64,000 nucleotides of DNA from an uncultured Acidimicrobiales bacterium (GCA_937930695.1 CALHCB010000083.1:1-64000), one strand, 5' to 3'. Positions 38,395 through 47,688 are shown, numbered from the stretch's first letter. Numbers and translations are program-made. Notes: a model not told the origin generated them from the letters alone.

Positions 38395-39698
38395 GCGAGG
38401 GTCCTCGTTCCTTCCAAAACGTCCATGACGGTGACCCCCACCGGGGCGAGAACTCGGGCCAGCCGAGTTTCGAGTTCAGTTGGCAACGGGGCGCCCGTCC
38501 ATCGAAGCGGCGCACCGAAGCCGTCTCTGCTGAAGATCGGTTCCACGGTGAAGTCGTCGTCTGATCCCTGCATCGGAGGAATGGCGACGACCTCCATTAC
38601 CTGACGGCGACCCACCTCACCTCTGCCGTTCGCCGCTGTTGGTTCCTTCGCTGTGTGCACAACAAGATCGACAACCGAGGAGAAGATGGATCGCACTTGA
38701 GACGCCATCACGTTCGGGCCGGCCATCACGGCGGTGGACACCAGCGCCCCCAGTCCTTGCCGGGCACCATTGGCGTGGATTGTCGACAACATTCCGCAAC
38801 CAGCGTTGCCGGCCCTCGTGAGCTCGAAAGCTTCCGCACCGCGGATCTCGCCCAACACCAACAGCTCGGGTCGCATGCCGAGAGAAATACGAACCAGATC
38901 GCGCAACGACACTTCTCCTGAACCGTCCGGTCCAGGTGGACGGGTTCGCCATCGAGCCGCACTGAGATGCCCAACAGAGAGCTCAGGGGTGTCCTCACAC
39001 GCAATCACTCGCAGGTTCGGCGGAGCGGACCGCAAAAGAGCGTTGAGGAGCGTTGTCTTTCCGGAACCAGGTTGACCAGTGACGATCATTCCCGTCGGGG
39101 TCATCATGCAAGCTGCAAGCAACGATGCCGCCGGAGGACTAATTGCGTCCCAATCAATGAGTTCCTGGAAGGTTTCGCGCTTGGTTCGATAGCGCCGGAT
39201 AGTGACGTCGATGCGGTCCGCGACTGGCGGAGCCACAACACCAAGTCGAGCCTGGCCGTCCAGAATCTGGGCTTGCACCATCGGCCGACTGTCGTCGATG
39301 GAAACACCGACCGAGGCAAGAAGCTTCGACACAATGTGGGTGACTTCGTGCTCGCTCACCGGTTCGGCATGCACGACCAGTCGTCCGCGGTCATCAATGT
39401 AGGAAACCTCATCACCGTGAATGATGAGTTCCTCGTAGTCGATCGAACCATCAAGAAACGGTGTCAGCGGGCCGAACGACAAGATCGAAGTCGTGAGCCG
39501 GTCGATCATGGCTCTCGGATCATGCAGCGGCCGATCCCCGAATCCTGACGTGGCCTCCTGCTGGTACTTCTCGACAAGGGCTCGCACGAGATCTGCAACG
39601 TCCGCCGTATTGCCGGAGTCGATCCCTCGCTGCCGAAGTTGATCCAAGACGGCGAAGCGCAGCGTCTCATACGCGTCGGTTGAAGCGACGAGCGTCAT
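38391..39698 (-). CDS. tadA: CpaF/TadA pilus ATPase
   Basis: MIVTGQPGSGKTTLLNALLRS Walker A; RPELLVLGEIRGAEAFELTRAGNAGCGMLSTIHANGARQGLGALVS. Confidence 0.96.
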   Translation of the reverse strand: MTLVASTDAYETLRFAVLDQLRQRGIDSGNTADVADLVRALVEKYQQEATSGFGDRPLHDPRAMIDRLTTSILSFGPLTPFLDGSIDYEELIIHGDEVSYIDDRGRLVVHAEPVSEHEVTHIVSKLLASVGVSIDDSRPMVQAQILDGQARLGVVAPPVADRIDVTIRRYRTKRETFQELIDWDAISPPAASLLAACMMTPTGMIVTGQPGSGKTTLLNALLRSAPPNLRVIACEDTPELSVGHLSAARWRTRPPGPDGSGEVSLRDLVRISLGMRPELLVLGEIRGAEAFELTRAGNAGCGMLSTIHANGARQGLGALVSTAVMAGPNVMASQVRSIFSSVVDLVVHTAKEPTAANGRGEVGRRQVMEVVAIPPMQGSDDDFTVEPIFSRDGFGAPLRWTGAPLPTELETRLARVLAPVGVTVMDVLEGTRTLA

Positions 39699-40963
39699 GA
39701 GTTCTCCTCTACGTCCGCCAGTGCAGAGGTCGGCAACGCTTCGATCATTGATTCTTCGATCGAGCGGGCAAGTCGATTCATCGAGCGGGCAAACCTTCCA
39801 TGACGGACCAGGCCCGCATCCCAAGCAGCCCGCTCGACTCGAGGGTCGTGCCGAACGGGCACGATGGAACCGATCCGAGGGCCTGCAATCTCACGAAGTT
39901 GCGACTCCAACTGAGTTCTTGCGGACAGAGAACGCGGTGCACGGTTCAGCACGACGTCGACCGGCGTCTCTCCAACCAGAGGGAGGAGGTCGACCAGCCA
40001 GTCGACGAACCGCAAAAGGCCAGTCGACGTCGCATCGCAAACTCCAACGACGCGATCGGCCTTGGCAACCGTCAACCGACTCTGCCCGAATCGATCGACA
40101 TGACGAGAGAGGTCTTCGAGCTGAGGGCCCACTCGAGCAATCACAACGTTCCAGCGGGCCGCCAACTCCACGAGGAGATCCGCGACATCCTGAGCTTTGA
40201 CCAACGACCAGTCATCTCGAGCCGCCAGACCAACAACGACATCGAAGCTGAGTCGGCTTCCGCCAAGAGCGGTCCGAGCCAGGCACTCTTCCAACGCGAC
40301 TGGATCGGCTGACAACGACATTTGTTCGCCTCGATGGGCGTCAATGGCGCTGATGAGGTGAGGGTGAATACCGAGGCCCAACCTGCGAGCAAGCGTGGGA
40401 TGCGTCTCGTCCACATCGATGAGCAGTGCCTTGCTCCTCCAGCACGAGGCGATACCAACGGAGACCTCGGTCGCTCCCGCACCGGCGGGACCACCAACGG
40501 CGACGATGCGTCGGAGTTCTGTCGGGTTTCTCTCATCGAGATCGACGACCTGAGCTGCAAAGCGATCGTTCACATCATCGACCGGGCGAGCCCGTCGAAC
40601 AATATCGATCAGTTCTTCGGTCGAGAGACTCGAAGGGGCGACATGCTCGACTCCCAACCGCTTGAGGTGGGCCTGCCCGTGCCCATCAGCCTCAAGGGGG
40701 TCATAGAGACCCACGACGACAGTGCCGCTCTCACGGGCCTGCACCACAAACGGTGCCGACAACCAACTCGTGTCGTCGTCGACGATGAACAATTGCGGTG
40801 ACCGCTCGAGCCCATCTCGTCCATCGCGAACGGGAAGAACGATGACGTCAGCGACATGATCACGACAGTGGCGCTGGAGCGCGCTGCGCCACGAGCGAGG
40901 GCTGAGCGCGACGGCGATCACGGTTGGCTCTGTTGCGATGAGCGACGGATGAAGCGTCGTCAT
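39695..40963 (-). CDS. TadZ/CpaE-like protein with atypical P-loop
   Basis: VAVGGPAGAGATEVSVGIASCWRSKALLIDVDETHPTLARRLGLG, between cpaB-like and tadA. Confidence 0.8.
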   Translation of the reverse strand: MTTLHPSLIATEPTVIAVALSPRSWRSALQRHCRDHVADVIVLPVRDGRDGLERSPQLFIVDDDTSWLSAPFVVQARESGTVVVGLYDPLEADGHGQAHLKRLGVEHVAPSSLSTEELIDIVRRARPVDDVNDRFAAQVVDLDERNPTELRRIVAVGGPAGAGATEVSVGIASCWRSKALLIDVDETHPTLARRLGLGIHPHLISAIDAHRGEQMSLSADPVALEECLARTALGGSRLSFDVVVGLAARDDWSLVKAQDVADLLVELAARWNVVIARVGPQLEDLSRHVDRFGQSRLTVAKADRVVGVCDATSTGLLRFVDWLVDLLPLVGETPVDVVLNRAPRSLSARTQLESQLREIAGPRIGSIVPVRHDPRVERAAWDAGLVRHGRFARSMNRLARSIEESMIEALPTSALADVEENS

Positions 40964-41616
40964 GAAGTCCCCTTCGCAGCATCGGCACCAGTCGACCGAA
41001 TGATCTCCACGTCCCCAGCTCGCAGCGCGGCTGCCAAGAGCAGCGCCTCGCTCTCGGTGACCTCGATCGTCACGAATCCGTCGGCTCGCACCGCAAAGGC
41101 TCCGGACGACGCCGAACCGTTCGGCAAGCGAGCGATCGCCGCATCGACAATCACGAACTCGAGCGAGCCTTGTGAGCCAAGCCCAATCACATCGATTCGA
41201 TCGCCCACCGCCAGGCCAAGTCCAGTGAGCACCACATCCTCGACCGGGATGGAAATGGTTCGAGCGATCGACCCGGCCGCAATCGGCACCAGGTCAGAAC
41301 CTCGAAGCGGTTCGCCAATGCCCAGCGATCGAATGAGCTGACCATCGCGAATCAACGCCGGATCGACCGTGCCGTCGAGCAGCGGTGAATCAGCTCGTAC
41401 CTCGATGAGTTCGAACTGGTTCGCAACGTCTGCAGGCCGGATGACCGACCCGGCTGTCATTTCGTCTCGGGCGACGGCGACGACAACTGTCTCTGACTGC
41501 TCGTCGAGCACAGATGAGACAGACACGAATGTGACGATGCCCGCGAGTGCCATCAGCCCATGCGCCAGGGTGATGCGGGTCGGAACCCTCGTCGCCCATC
41601 GATTTCGTTCCCGCAT
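40960..41616 (-). CDS. CpaB/RcpC-like SAF-domain pilus protein
   Basis: VVVAVARDEMTAGSVIRPADV...GQLIRSLGIGEPLRGSDLVP...VGDRIDVIG. Confidence 0.8.
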   Translation of the reverse strand: MRERNRWATRVPTRITLAHGLMALAGIVTFVSVSSVLDEQSETVVVAVARDEMTAGSVIRPADVANQFELIEVRADSPLLDGTVDPALIRDGQLIRSLGIGEPLRGSDLVPIAAGSIARTISIPVEDVVLTGLGLAVGDRIDVIGLGSQGSLEFVIVDAAIARLPNGSASSGAFAVRADGFVTIEVTESEALLLAAALRAGDVEIIRSTGADAAKGTS

Positions 41617-41881
41617 CGCCCACCGCTCCCGTCTCACACATTGCAATCGTCGCCACACCGACGTTGTCCTGTTGGTGATCCGCCGATCAACCAACAAAGA
41701 CGAATGTAGAAGTCCACACAACGGGCGGCGAGGGGCCGCGAGTCACCTCTGTTTGAGGCGTTTGACCAGGGGTTCCGATCAACGTAACGTAGTTTAACGT
41801 ATATAACATGCTTTTAGAAGCATACAGAGAAGCGATTCGACCATCGCAGCCTGCCGAGACGATCAACGCTCCCGATTCAGC

Positions 41882-41906
41882 CGCTCGATGCAGTCGAGCG
41901 TAAACG
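41882..41906. promoter_or_regulatory. Operator-like repeat upstream of HTH gene
   Basis: cgctcga-tgcag-tcgagcg (7-bp perfect IR) then taaa-cgagcg; TACTAT -10 at 41912-41917. Confidence 0.45.
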
Positions 41907-41924
41907 AGCGCTACTATTGTCGGT

Positions 41925-42170
41925 ATGGCCGACACGAACGATGGATTCGACAACGTCCGCGGTGCGTTCCCGCCAATTCTGACCACCGCTCAAGTTGCCG
42001 AACTTCTCGACCTCAATACCCGTACCGTCTTGACCATGGCCAAGGACGGCCGACTCCCTGCCAGCCGACTCGAGGGATCAAGGAAGTTTCACTTCATTCT
42101 CGAGGACGTGATCGGCACGCTGAAGGCCAACCGGGTTTCCCCGTCTGACGAAGTCGCGGACCTCGGCTAA
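41925..42170 (+). CDS. Excisionase-family/HTH_17 DNA-binding protein
   Basis: PPILTTAQVAELLDLNTRTVLTMAKDGRLPASRLEGSRKFHFILEDV. Confidence 0.85.
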   Translation: MADTNDGFDNVRGAFPPILTTAQVAELLDLNTRTVLTMAKDGRLPASRLEGSRKFHFILEDVIGTLKANRVSPSDEVADLG

Positions 42171-42179
42171 AGGCTCACA

Positions 42180-42692
42180 CTATTGAACAGTCAGTGAGAT
42201 CGCAGCAACGGCGCGAATCGGCACATGCCACCGACCTGCGGAACCTTGCAGTTCGATGTGGTGAGCGCCAGCGGACTCAATCGCACCGCGGAGGCCACTT
42301 CCCGCTGAGCGCTGAATCTCGACGAAAACCCCCGTGCCTGCCAACTCCCGACATCGAGATTCGATCGTCAACGGGTGCCCTGTGGTTACCGGTCCAGCCA
42401 CTCCAGCGCCGCAATCACGAAGACCGATGACGTGGGAAAGCGAGACGACAACCTCAGTCGTGTCGCGGCAGGCCAGTCCGACGAGCCCAGTCCCCACGTG
42501 AGCGATTCGGCCCGTGAAGTCTGAAGTTGCTGTTTCGACAACGACCTCCCGACCCGCTTCACCCAGGCCGAAACAGACCTCGGCGAACGTGGAGCGAGCA
42601 GAGTCCAGTTCAGCGGCCGCATGCTCGACCTCCTCAGCTTCGGCTCTCGCTTGGAGCCGAAGCTCGCGCAGCCTGCGTTCCTGCGGCGTCAT
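42180..42692 (-). CDS. Hypothetical protein, N-terminal coiled coil
   Basis: Good coding character; RBS aaaggaacggtATG; conserved family not recognised. Confidence 0.6.
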   Translation of the reverse strand: MTPQERRLRELRLQARAEAEEVEHAAAELDSARSTFAEVCFGLGEAGREVVVETATSDFTGRIAHVGTGLVGLACRDTTEVVVSLSHVIGLRDCGAGVAGPVTTGHPLTIESRCRELAGTGVFVEIQRSAGSGLRGAIESAGAHHIELQGSAGRWHVPIRAVAAISLTVQ

Positions 42693-42797
42693 ACCGTTCC
42701 TTTCGGCTCATTGCGACGAACCCTGACTGTGGGCCCACCGCCCAACGACAATAATGCATCTTGACAGCCTTAATATACATTTGTTTACACTTATCGC

Positions 42798-43607
42798 ATG
42801 ATGCTCATCCTAGAACTTCGGCGGCTCGGCACGATGGGGAGCGCGGTGCTGCCAATCTTCATCCTCAGTGCGCTCGCCGACAACGTGCGACCTCACACAT
42901 TCCCGGCCAACCCGGACGATGCTGTCCTCGTTGCGGCGTGGTGGCTGGCATTCGCCGTTGCGTTGTGGTTCGCCGCCAGCGTGGGATTCTGGGTGCTAGC
43001 GGAGAAGCTCCCCACCTCGCCGCAACGTCGTCACTGGCACGAGCGCGGGGCGCAATGGACCATGCCTGGCTCCCGACATCTCGCCCGCGGCGTTTTCGCA
43101 GCGTCAACATTGGTGATTCCGGCATGCAGTACATCGGGACCAGAGGCGCCAATACTCCACGCGGTCGATGTCAACCTCTCCGACCAGACCTTCTCGGCCA
43201 ACCGGACCTCGGCGAGCTCTCAGTCGCCGACGACTCAACTCCCCCACTCGACCACTTCGACTGCGGCCGACAGCTCCTCTACAACGTCTTCGAGCACGGT
43301 CGAGCTAGCCCCCGAGCCACCTCCGATCGAGGTCGGAATTGGCCCACACCCCATTGCCCTGTCCGAGAATGCAAAGAACGACGAGTCAGGCGCGACTTAC
43401 ACCGTGCAGGAAGGCGACAGCCTTTGGTCCATCGCTCAAGCCCACACGACACGCGGCACTTCCTCGCACTTGAGCACTCACGTCTCCTCCTATTGGCGTC
43501 AGCTCATTCAGGACAACGCGGCAAGCCTTCGCTCGGGCGATCCAAATCTGATCTTCGTCGGTGAAACGATCAACTTGCCGCCGCTGTCTTCGGTGACTGC
43601 TGACTGA
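42798..43607 (+). CDS. LysM-domain membrane protein
   Basis: GATYTVQEGDSLWSIAQAH...YWRQLIQDNAASLRSGDPNLIFVGETINLPPL. Confidence 0.88.
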   Translation: MMLILELRRLGTMGSAVLPIFILSALADNVRPHTFPANPDDAVLVAAWWLAFAVALWFAASVGFWVLAEKLPTSPQRRHWHERGAQWTMPGSRHLARGVFAASTLVIPACSTSGPEAPILHAVDVNLSDQTFSANRTSASSQSPTTQLPHSTTSTAADSSSTTSSSTVELAPEPPPIEVGIGPHPIALSENAKNDESGATYTVQEGDSLWSIAQAHTTRGTSSHLSTHVSSYWRQLIQDNAASLRSGDPNLIFVGETINLPPLSSVTAD

Positions 43608-44511
43608 TGATCCACGCCCCGACCAACACCACAACGGTGCCGACGAGCTCTAGGGCGTGGAGATCCTCACCTCGGACCGTGACACCAAGCACGATCGCCA
43701 CCACCGGCACGAGATAGCCCATGATGGAACTTCGAGGTGCGCCGACCCGGCCCACGAGGGTCGCAAACATCGCTCGTGCCATCCCCGTTCCGACGACACC
43801 GAGCACGACGAGAGCAACAATCGAAGTGAGATCGGCCTCGGACTTCCCGGCCCCGTAGACGCCGTACGGAAACAAGACAAGCGATGAGATGACGAGCGCG
43901 TTGGCAATCACGGCGGCTCCGCCATAGGCCTGTTGCAACGGCGGGATCACGTTGTTGGAGAGGGCGTAGCCAAACACCGCGCAGCCAACGAAGAACAAGC
44001 CGAGCGGCTGCGCATCGGTGCCGGTCAGGTTTGGCGCTGCCATGAGAATCGCACCTCCGAAGCCGACAAAGAGGCCGACAACCTGTCGTCGAATCGGAGC
44101 CTTGCGCGACAGCCCGACCGAAATAACGAGCACCATGAGGGGCGAAACCGCGTTCAGCATCCCGGCGACCGACGTCTCGACGCGTTGTTCCGCCAGTGCA
44201 AAGAACACTGCAGGTGTCGCGTTCCCGGCGATCGCCACGACGGCGAGAGCCGGCCACGACTCTCTCGGAATTCGCCTTCGGGCTGAGGGAAGTACGCCCA
44301 AGGCGGCTGCTCCCAAGAGGACCCGTCCGAAGCTCACCGCGCCGGGATGCAACCCCTCGAGCGCGATCGCAATCCACAGAAACGACGACCCCCAAATACC
44401 TGCGACGACGGCAAGCAAGATCCAGTCACTCGTCGAGAACGCTCCCAGGTTCGTGCCCGACGAGGTATGCAACGCTCGGGAAGGACCGGTGCTGCCCGGC
44501 GGCGATACCAC
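43570..44511 (-). CDS. EamA/DMT-family transporter
   Basis: Ten-TM pattern; GIWGSSFLWIAIALEGLHPGAVSFGRVLLGAAAL; second repeat MGYLVPVVAIVLGVTVRGE. Confidence 0.92.
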   Translation of the reverse strand: MVSPPGSTGPSRALHTSSGTNLGAFSTSDWILLAVVAGIWGSSFLWIAIALEGLHPGAVSFGRVLLGAAALGVLPSARRRIPRESWPALAVVAIAGNATPAVFFALAEQRVETSVAGMLNAVSPLMVLVISVGLSRKAPIRRQVVGLFVGFGGAILMAAPNLTGTDAQPLGLFFVGCAVFGYALSNNVIPPLQQAYGGAAVIANALVISSLVLFPYGVYGAGKSEADLTSIVALVVLGVVGTGMARAMFATLVGRVGAPRSSIMGYLVPVVAIVLGVTVRGEDLHALELVGTVVVLVGAWIISQQSPKTAAAS

Positions 44512-44532
44512 GCTGCAAGCGTAGGTCCGACC

Positions 44533-45276
44533 TCAGTCGTCAGCTCCGTCGCGTTCTGCCTTGCGTTCTTCGCGCTCTTCGCGACGGTCTGCTTGGCGCT
44601 GCTCGCGCTCGCTCAGTGTGTCGGGAGTCGTCGTCGGTGCAGCAGTCGTTGACGGCGCAGCAGTCGTCGACGGAGCAGTCGTCTGCGCGCTGCTGGTCGG
44701 GACGGATGACACAAGAGTCGTGGACACTGCGGTTGTGGGCAACGCGGTTGTGGGCAACGCGGTGGTCGGCTCCGCGGTTGTGGGAAACGCGGTGGTCGGC
44801 TCCGCTGTTGTGGGCAACGCTGTGGTCGGCTCCGCGGTTGTGGGCAACGCGGTGGTCGATTGAGCCGTCGTGGCTGAGATGGTCGTCGCGACCTGCGCCG
44901 GATCAGCGTTGACTCCAGCTCGCTGGGTCGTCGTCACCGAAATCGTCTGCGGCTCGGCGGCGGGGAGCGAGGTCACCTCAGCGAGATCAATCTCGATCGG
45001 ACCGACCAAAAAGTCTCCGAGCTCGCGCTTGCGGTCTGGCGTGTCACGATCGGCCCGGACTTCAGCGCCGACGCCGTGTGCGGTCGCCGGCGACGCATCG
45101 GTGTCCAGGGCTACCGAGGATCGTTCAGCGAGATCAGCAGCAATGTCCGGCACGGACAGATCTTCACCAGCTCCAACCAATCGAGCATCGGCGAACAAGG
45201 CCACAGCGGGCACGACCGCAACAACGGCACCAATCCAAAGCGCGCGAATTCGTCCGCGCCGATCGCGTCGCGCCAT
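44533..45276 (-). CDS. Membrane-anchored Thr/Pro-repeat protein with charged C-terminus
   Basis: N-terminal TM; ALPTTAEPTTALPTTAEPTTAFPTTAEP repeats; C-terminal REQRQADRREEREERKAERDGADD. Confidence 0.6.
   Translation of the reverse strand: MARRDRRGRIRALWIGAVVAVVPAVALFADARLVGAGEDLSVPDIAADLAERSSVALDTDASPATAHGVGAEVRADRDTPDRKRELGDFLVGPIEIDLAEVTSLPAAEPQTISVTTTQRAGVNADPAQVATTISATTAQSTTALPTTAEPTTALPTTAEPTTAFPTTAEPTTALPTTALPTTAVSTTLVSSVPTSSAQTTAPSTTAAPSTTAAPTTTPDTLSEREQRQADRREEREERKAERDGADD
44729..44863. repeat. 15-bp tandem repeat, nine units, partly alternating
   Basis: gcggttgtgggcaac / gcggtggtcggctcc units read directly; encodes TTA(L/F)P-TTAEP on minus strand. Confidence 0.9.
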
Positions 45277-45385
45277 CTCAAATTCCACTTCGCCGTACTC
45301 GCTTCGCACTTCCCACCTCTTCGCCGCAACAGAGAGTAAACGGCAGGTCGGAAATAGCCCAGGCAGCTGGGTGGTTCTGCCCGTC

Positions 45386-45814
45386 ATGGCATCTATCACT
45401 GCAGAACTGCTTTCTGACTTCCGGATCGACATAACCAACGGCACGCACACATGGCGAGCCGATGAGCCCGTCGACCTTGGCGGTGACAACACCGGACCGA
45501 ACCCTTATGACCTCTTGCTCGGCTCGCTCGCCGCCTGCACCAGTATCACGCTCTCGATGTATGCCAAGCGGAAGAACATCGACATCACGTCACTGTCGGT
45601 GGAGTACTCCTACGACAAGGTGCATGCCAACGACTGTGAACAATGCGACGACAGCCACAAGGGAATGGTCGACCGAGTCACTTCCCGTATCTTCATCGAT
45701 GGTGACTTCGACGACGAAACGCGTCAACGGCTCGAACAGATCGCCCAGAGGTGCCCCGTCCACAAGACGCTCGAAAAGGGCATCGTCTTCGACGAAACGG
45801 TCTTTGCTGGCTAG
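45386..45814 (+). CDS. OsmC family protein
   Basis: DEPVDLGGDNTGPNPYDLLLGSLAACTSITLSMYAKRK...LEQIAQRCPVHKTLEKGI. Confidence 0.93.
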   Translation: MASITAELLSDFRIDITNGTHTWRADEPVDLGGDNTGPNPYDLLLGSLAACTSITLSMYAKRKNIDITSLSVEYSYDKVHANDCEQCDDSHKGMVDRVTSRIFIDGDFDDETRQRLEQIAQRCPVHKTLEKGIVFDETVFAG

Positions 45815-46137
45815 GCCTGCTGGCGGCGGCGAGCGAAGCTCAACGCGACTCCACCTGCGAGCAGAAGGGAGACACCAGCAGCGATCGGTACGTCCGCGTC
45901 GCTGCCGGTGTAGGCCAAGGCATCAGGCGCATCATCGACCGTCGTCGAGATGTCTGTCACCGCGAGTGCATCGGTGGTTCCAGAGACGGTGACTTCTTCG
46001 CCCGGCAGCGGATTGCTGTTGGAGAACGTCGCGCCATCCGCGCTTGGGGAGCTCTGAGCTGCGACCGGTACAGCAAGAGTGCAGATGCATGCACAGACAA
46101 GCGCCACCATCTTCGGCAATCTGCGTGTCCTGATCAT
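45811..46137 (-). CDS. Small secreted protein with LAYTG sorting signal
   Basis: Signal peptide; C-terminal LAYTGSDADVPIAAGVSLLLAGGVALSFARRRQQA. Confidence 0.75.
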   Translation of the reverse strand: MIRTRRLPKMVALVCACICTLAVPVAAQSSPSADGATFSNSNPLPGEEVTVSGTTDALAVTDISTTVDDAPDALAYTGSDADVPIAAGVSLLLAGGVALSFARRRQQA

Positions 46138-46383
46138 CTTGTCCCTCGTCTTCGTTCTGATTGTCGAATCATGTCGATTCGACTAACTCCATCTACTTGC
46201 AATGTCGTCGCACAACCATTCATCCTTTAGAAGAGATAGCTTCAACAAGCATCTACCTGCATGACGAATGGGGAATTGAACTGATGATCGAGCAAACGCA
46301 AGGCTTCCCGAATCGGCGCGTCACTCAAAGGGTGAAGAAGAACGGCGGGCACTACCTGCTCGCACCCCTCCTGATCCACTCGG

Positions 46384-47631
46384 TCAGATCGTGATCGGAA
46401 TAGATTCGTAACCCCGAAGCACGAATCGATTCCGCAGTACCGGCTCGCCCGCAAGCTGCAAGTTGGGGAATCGACGGACGAGTCCGCCGATGGCGACTTG
46501 CCCTTCCACCCGGGCCAAGGCCATTCCCAAGCAATGGTGAATGCCACCGCCGAATGACATGTTGCGGGCGGAGTTCTCTCGACGAAGATCGAGCTCGTGA
46601 GGGTTCTCAAACACGGATGGATCGCGGTTCGCAGCGCCCAACATTGTGAGCACTTGCTCCCCCGCCGGCACCGTTCGACCGCCTATTTCGGTCGGCTCGA
46701 GCAGGACTCGCATGCCCATCTGCACCGGGCTGTCGTATCGAAGAAGCTCATCAACCGCGCTCTTGTCGAGTTCTGAGTCTGCCTGCCACGCTTCGAGCTG
46801 ATCACGGTTTCGCAAGAGCGCGACGACACCGTTACCGATCAGGTTCACGGTCGTCTCGTGACCGGCCACCAAGAGGAGCAGCACCATGTTGATGAGCTCC
46901 CCCTCACTGAGCTGATCCTCGCCATCCCGCACCGCGAGCAATCCGGACAGCAAGTCATCGCCAGGGTCCTCAGCTCGCCGTTGGATCAAATCGCGTGTGT
47001 ACTCCTCGAGCTCATCGTTGGCCGCCATGATCGTTCGCTGCTCTTCGTCACTTCGGAGCATTCCAGGATCAAGACCTTGCGCAAGCGTGCTGGACCATCC
47101 ACTGAAGATCGCTTCATCCTCACGCGGCACGCCAAGCATCTCGCAGATCACGGCGATCGGAAGCGGGTAGGCAAGAGCGTCAACAAGATCGACGGTCTCA
47201 CCATTTGCGCCAGCCTTCTCCAAGTCGTCCAGGAGCGAGTTCGTCAACTCCTGAATGCGCGGCACGAGCTTCTCGACAGTCCGAGGCGTGAACGCGGAGC
47301 TGACAAGAGCCCGAAGCCGAGTGTGATCCGGAGGATCGAGGAAGAGCATGATCGGCTCTCGATCCGCGTACTCCTGGAGAATGGCATCGGTATCGACATT
47401 CTCCTTGAAGAACGTGCTGTTGCGCTCGTTGCTCGATGTGTTCCGGGCTCGAAGAAGCCCCTGGGTTTCAGCGTGCCCGAAGACGAACCAGAGATTGTTC
47501 CCCGCTTCGAGCACAGAGGTCTCTTCACGCATCCGATCAAACAACGGATACGGGTCTTCGCGATTCGCCGGCTCGAACACCTCCATGAGGAATAACTCTC
47601 CGACTGTCGGCGTCACTTCAGTGTTTGCCAT
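46384..47631 (-). CDS. Cytochrome P450
   Basis: MSFGGGIHHCLGMALARVEGQ heme motif; DELLRYDSPVQ; VAGHETTVNLIGNG. Confidence 0.95.
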   Translation of the reverse strand: MANTEVTPTVGELFLMEVFEPANREDPYPLFDRMREETSVLEAGNNLWFVFGHAETQGLLRARNTSSNERNSTFFKENVDTDAILQEYADREPIMLFLDPPDHTRLRALVSSAFTPRTVEKLVPRIQELTNSLLDDLEKAGANGETVDLVDALAYPLPIAVICEMLGVPREDEAIFSGWSSTLAQGLDPGMLRSDEEQRTIMAANDELEEYTRDLIQRRAEDPGDDLLSGLLAVRDGEDQLSEGELINMVLLLLVAGHETTVNLIGNGVVALLRNRDQLEAWQADSELDKSAVDELLRYDSPVQMGMRVLLEPTEIGGRTVPAGEQVLTMLGAANRDPSVFENPHELDLRRENSARNMSFGGGIHHCLGMALARVEGQVAIGGLVRRFPNLQLAGEPVLRNRFVLRGYESIPITI

Positions 47632-47646
47632 GAGGTTCTCCAACTC

Positions 47647-47679
47647 GATACACGAATGTATTGAGTACATTGATGTATC
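47647..47679. promoter_or_regulatory. 33-bp near-perfect palindrome between P450 and TetR genes
   Basis: gatacacgaatgtattgagtacattgatgtatc; overlaps TetR gene -10 (TATCGT 47676-47681). Confidence 0.7.
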
Positions 47680-47688
47680 GTTCTGGTT

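Noticed and set aside
44561-44863. 100-aa plus ORF VVGNAVVGSAVVGNAV...
   Set aside because: Antisense reading of the 15-bp repeats; the minus-strand protein with a TM and stalk is better supported.
44729-44863. Possible CRISPR array
   Set aside because: Units are 15 bp, contiguous, without unique spacers, and in frame in a coding sequence.
46161-46394. 77-aa plus ORF
   Set aside because: No homology signature, overlaps an inverted repeat and the P450 3' end; not convincing as coding.
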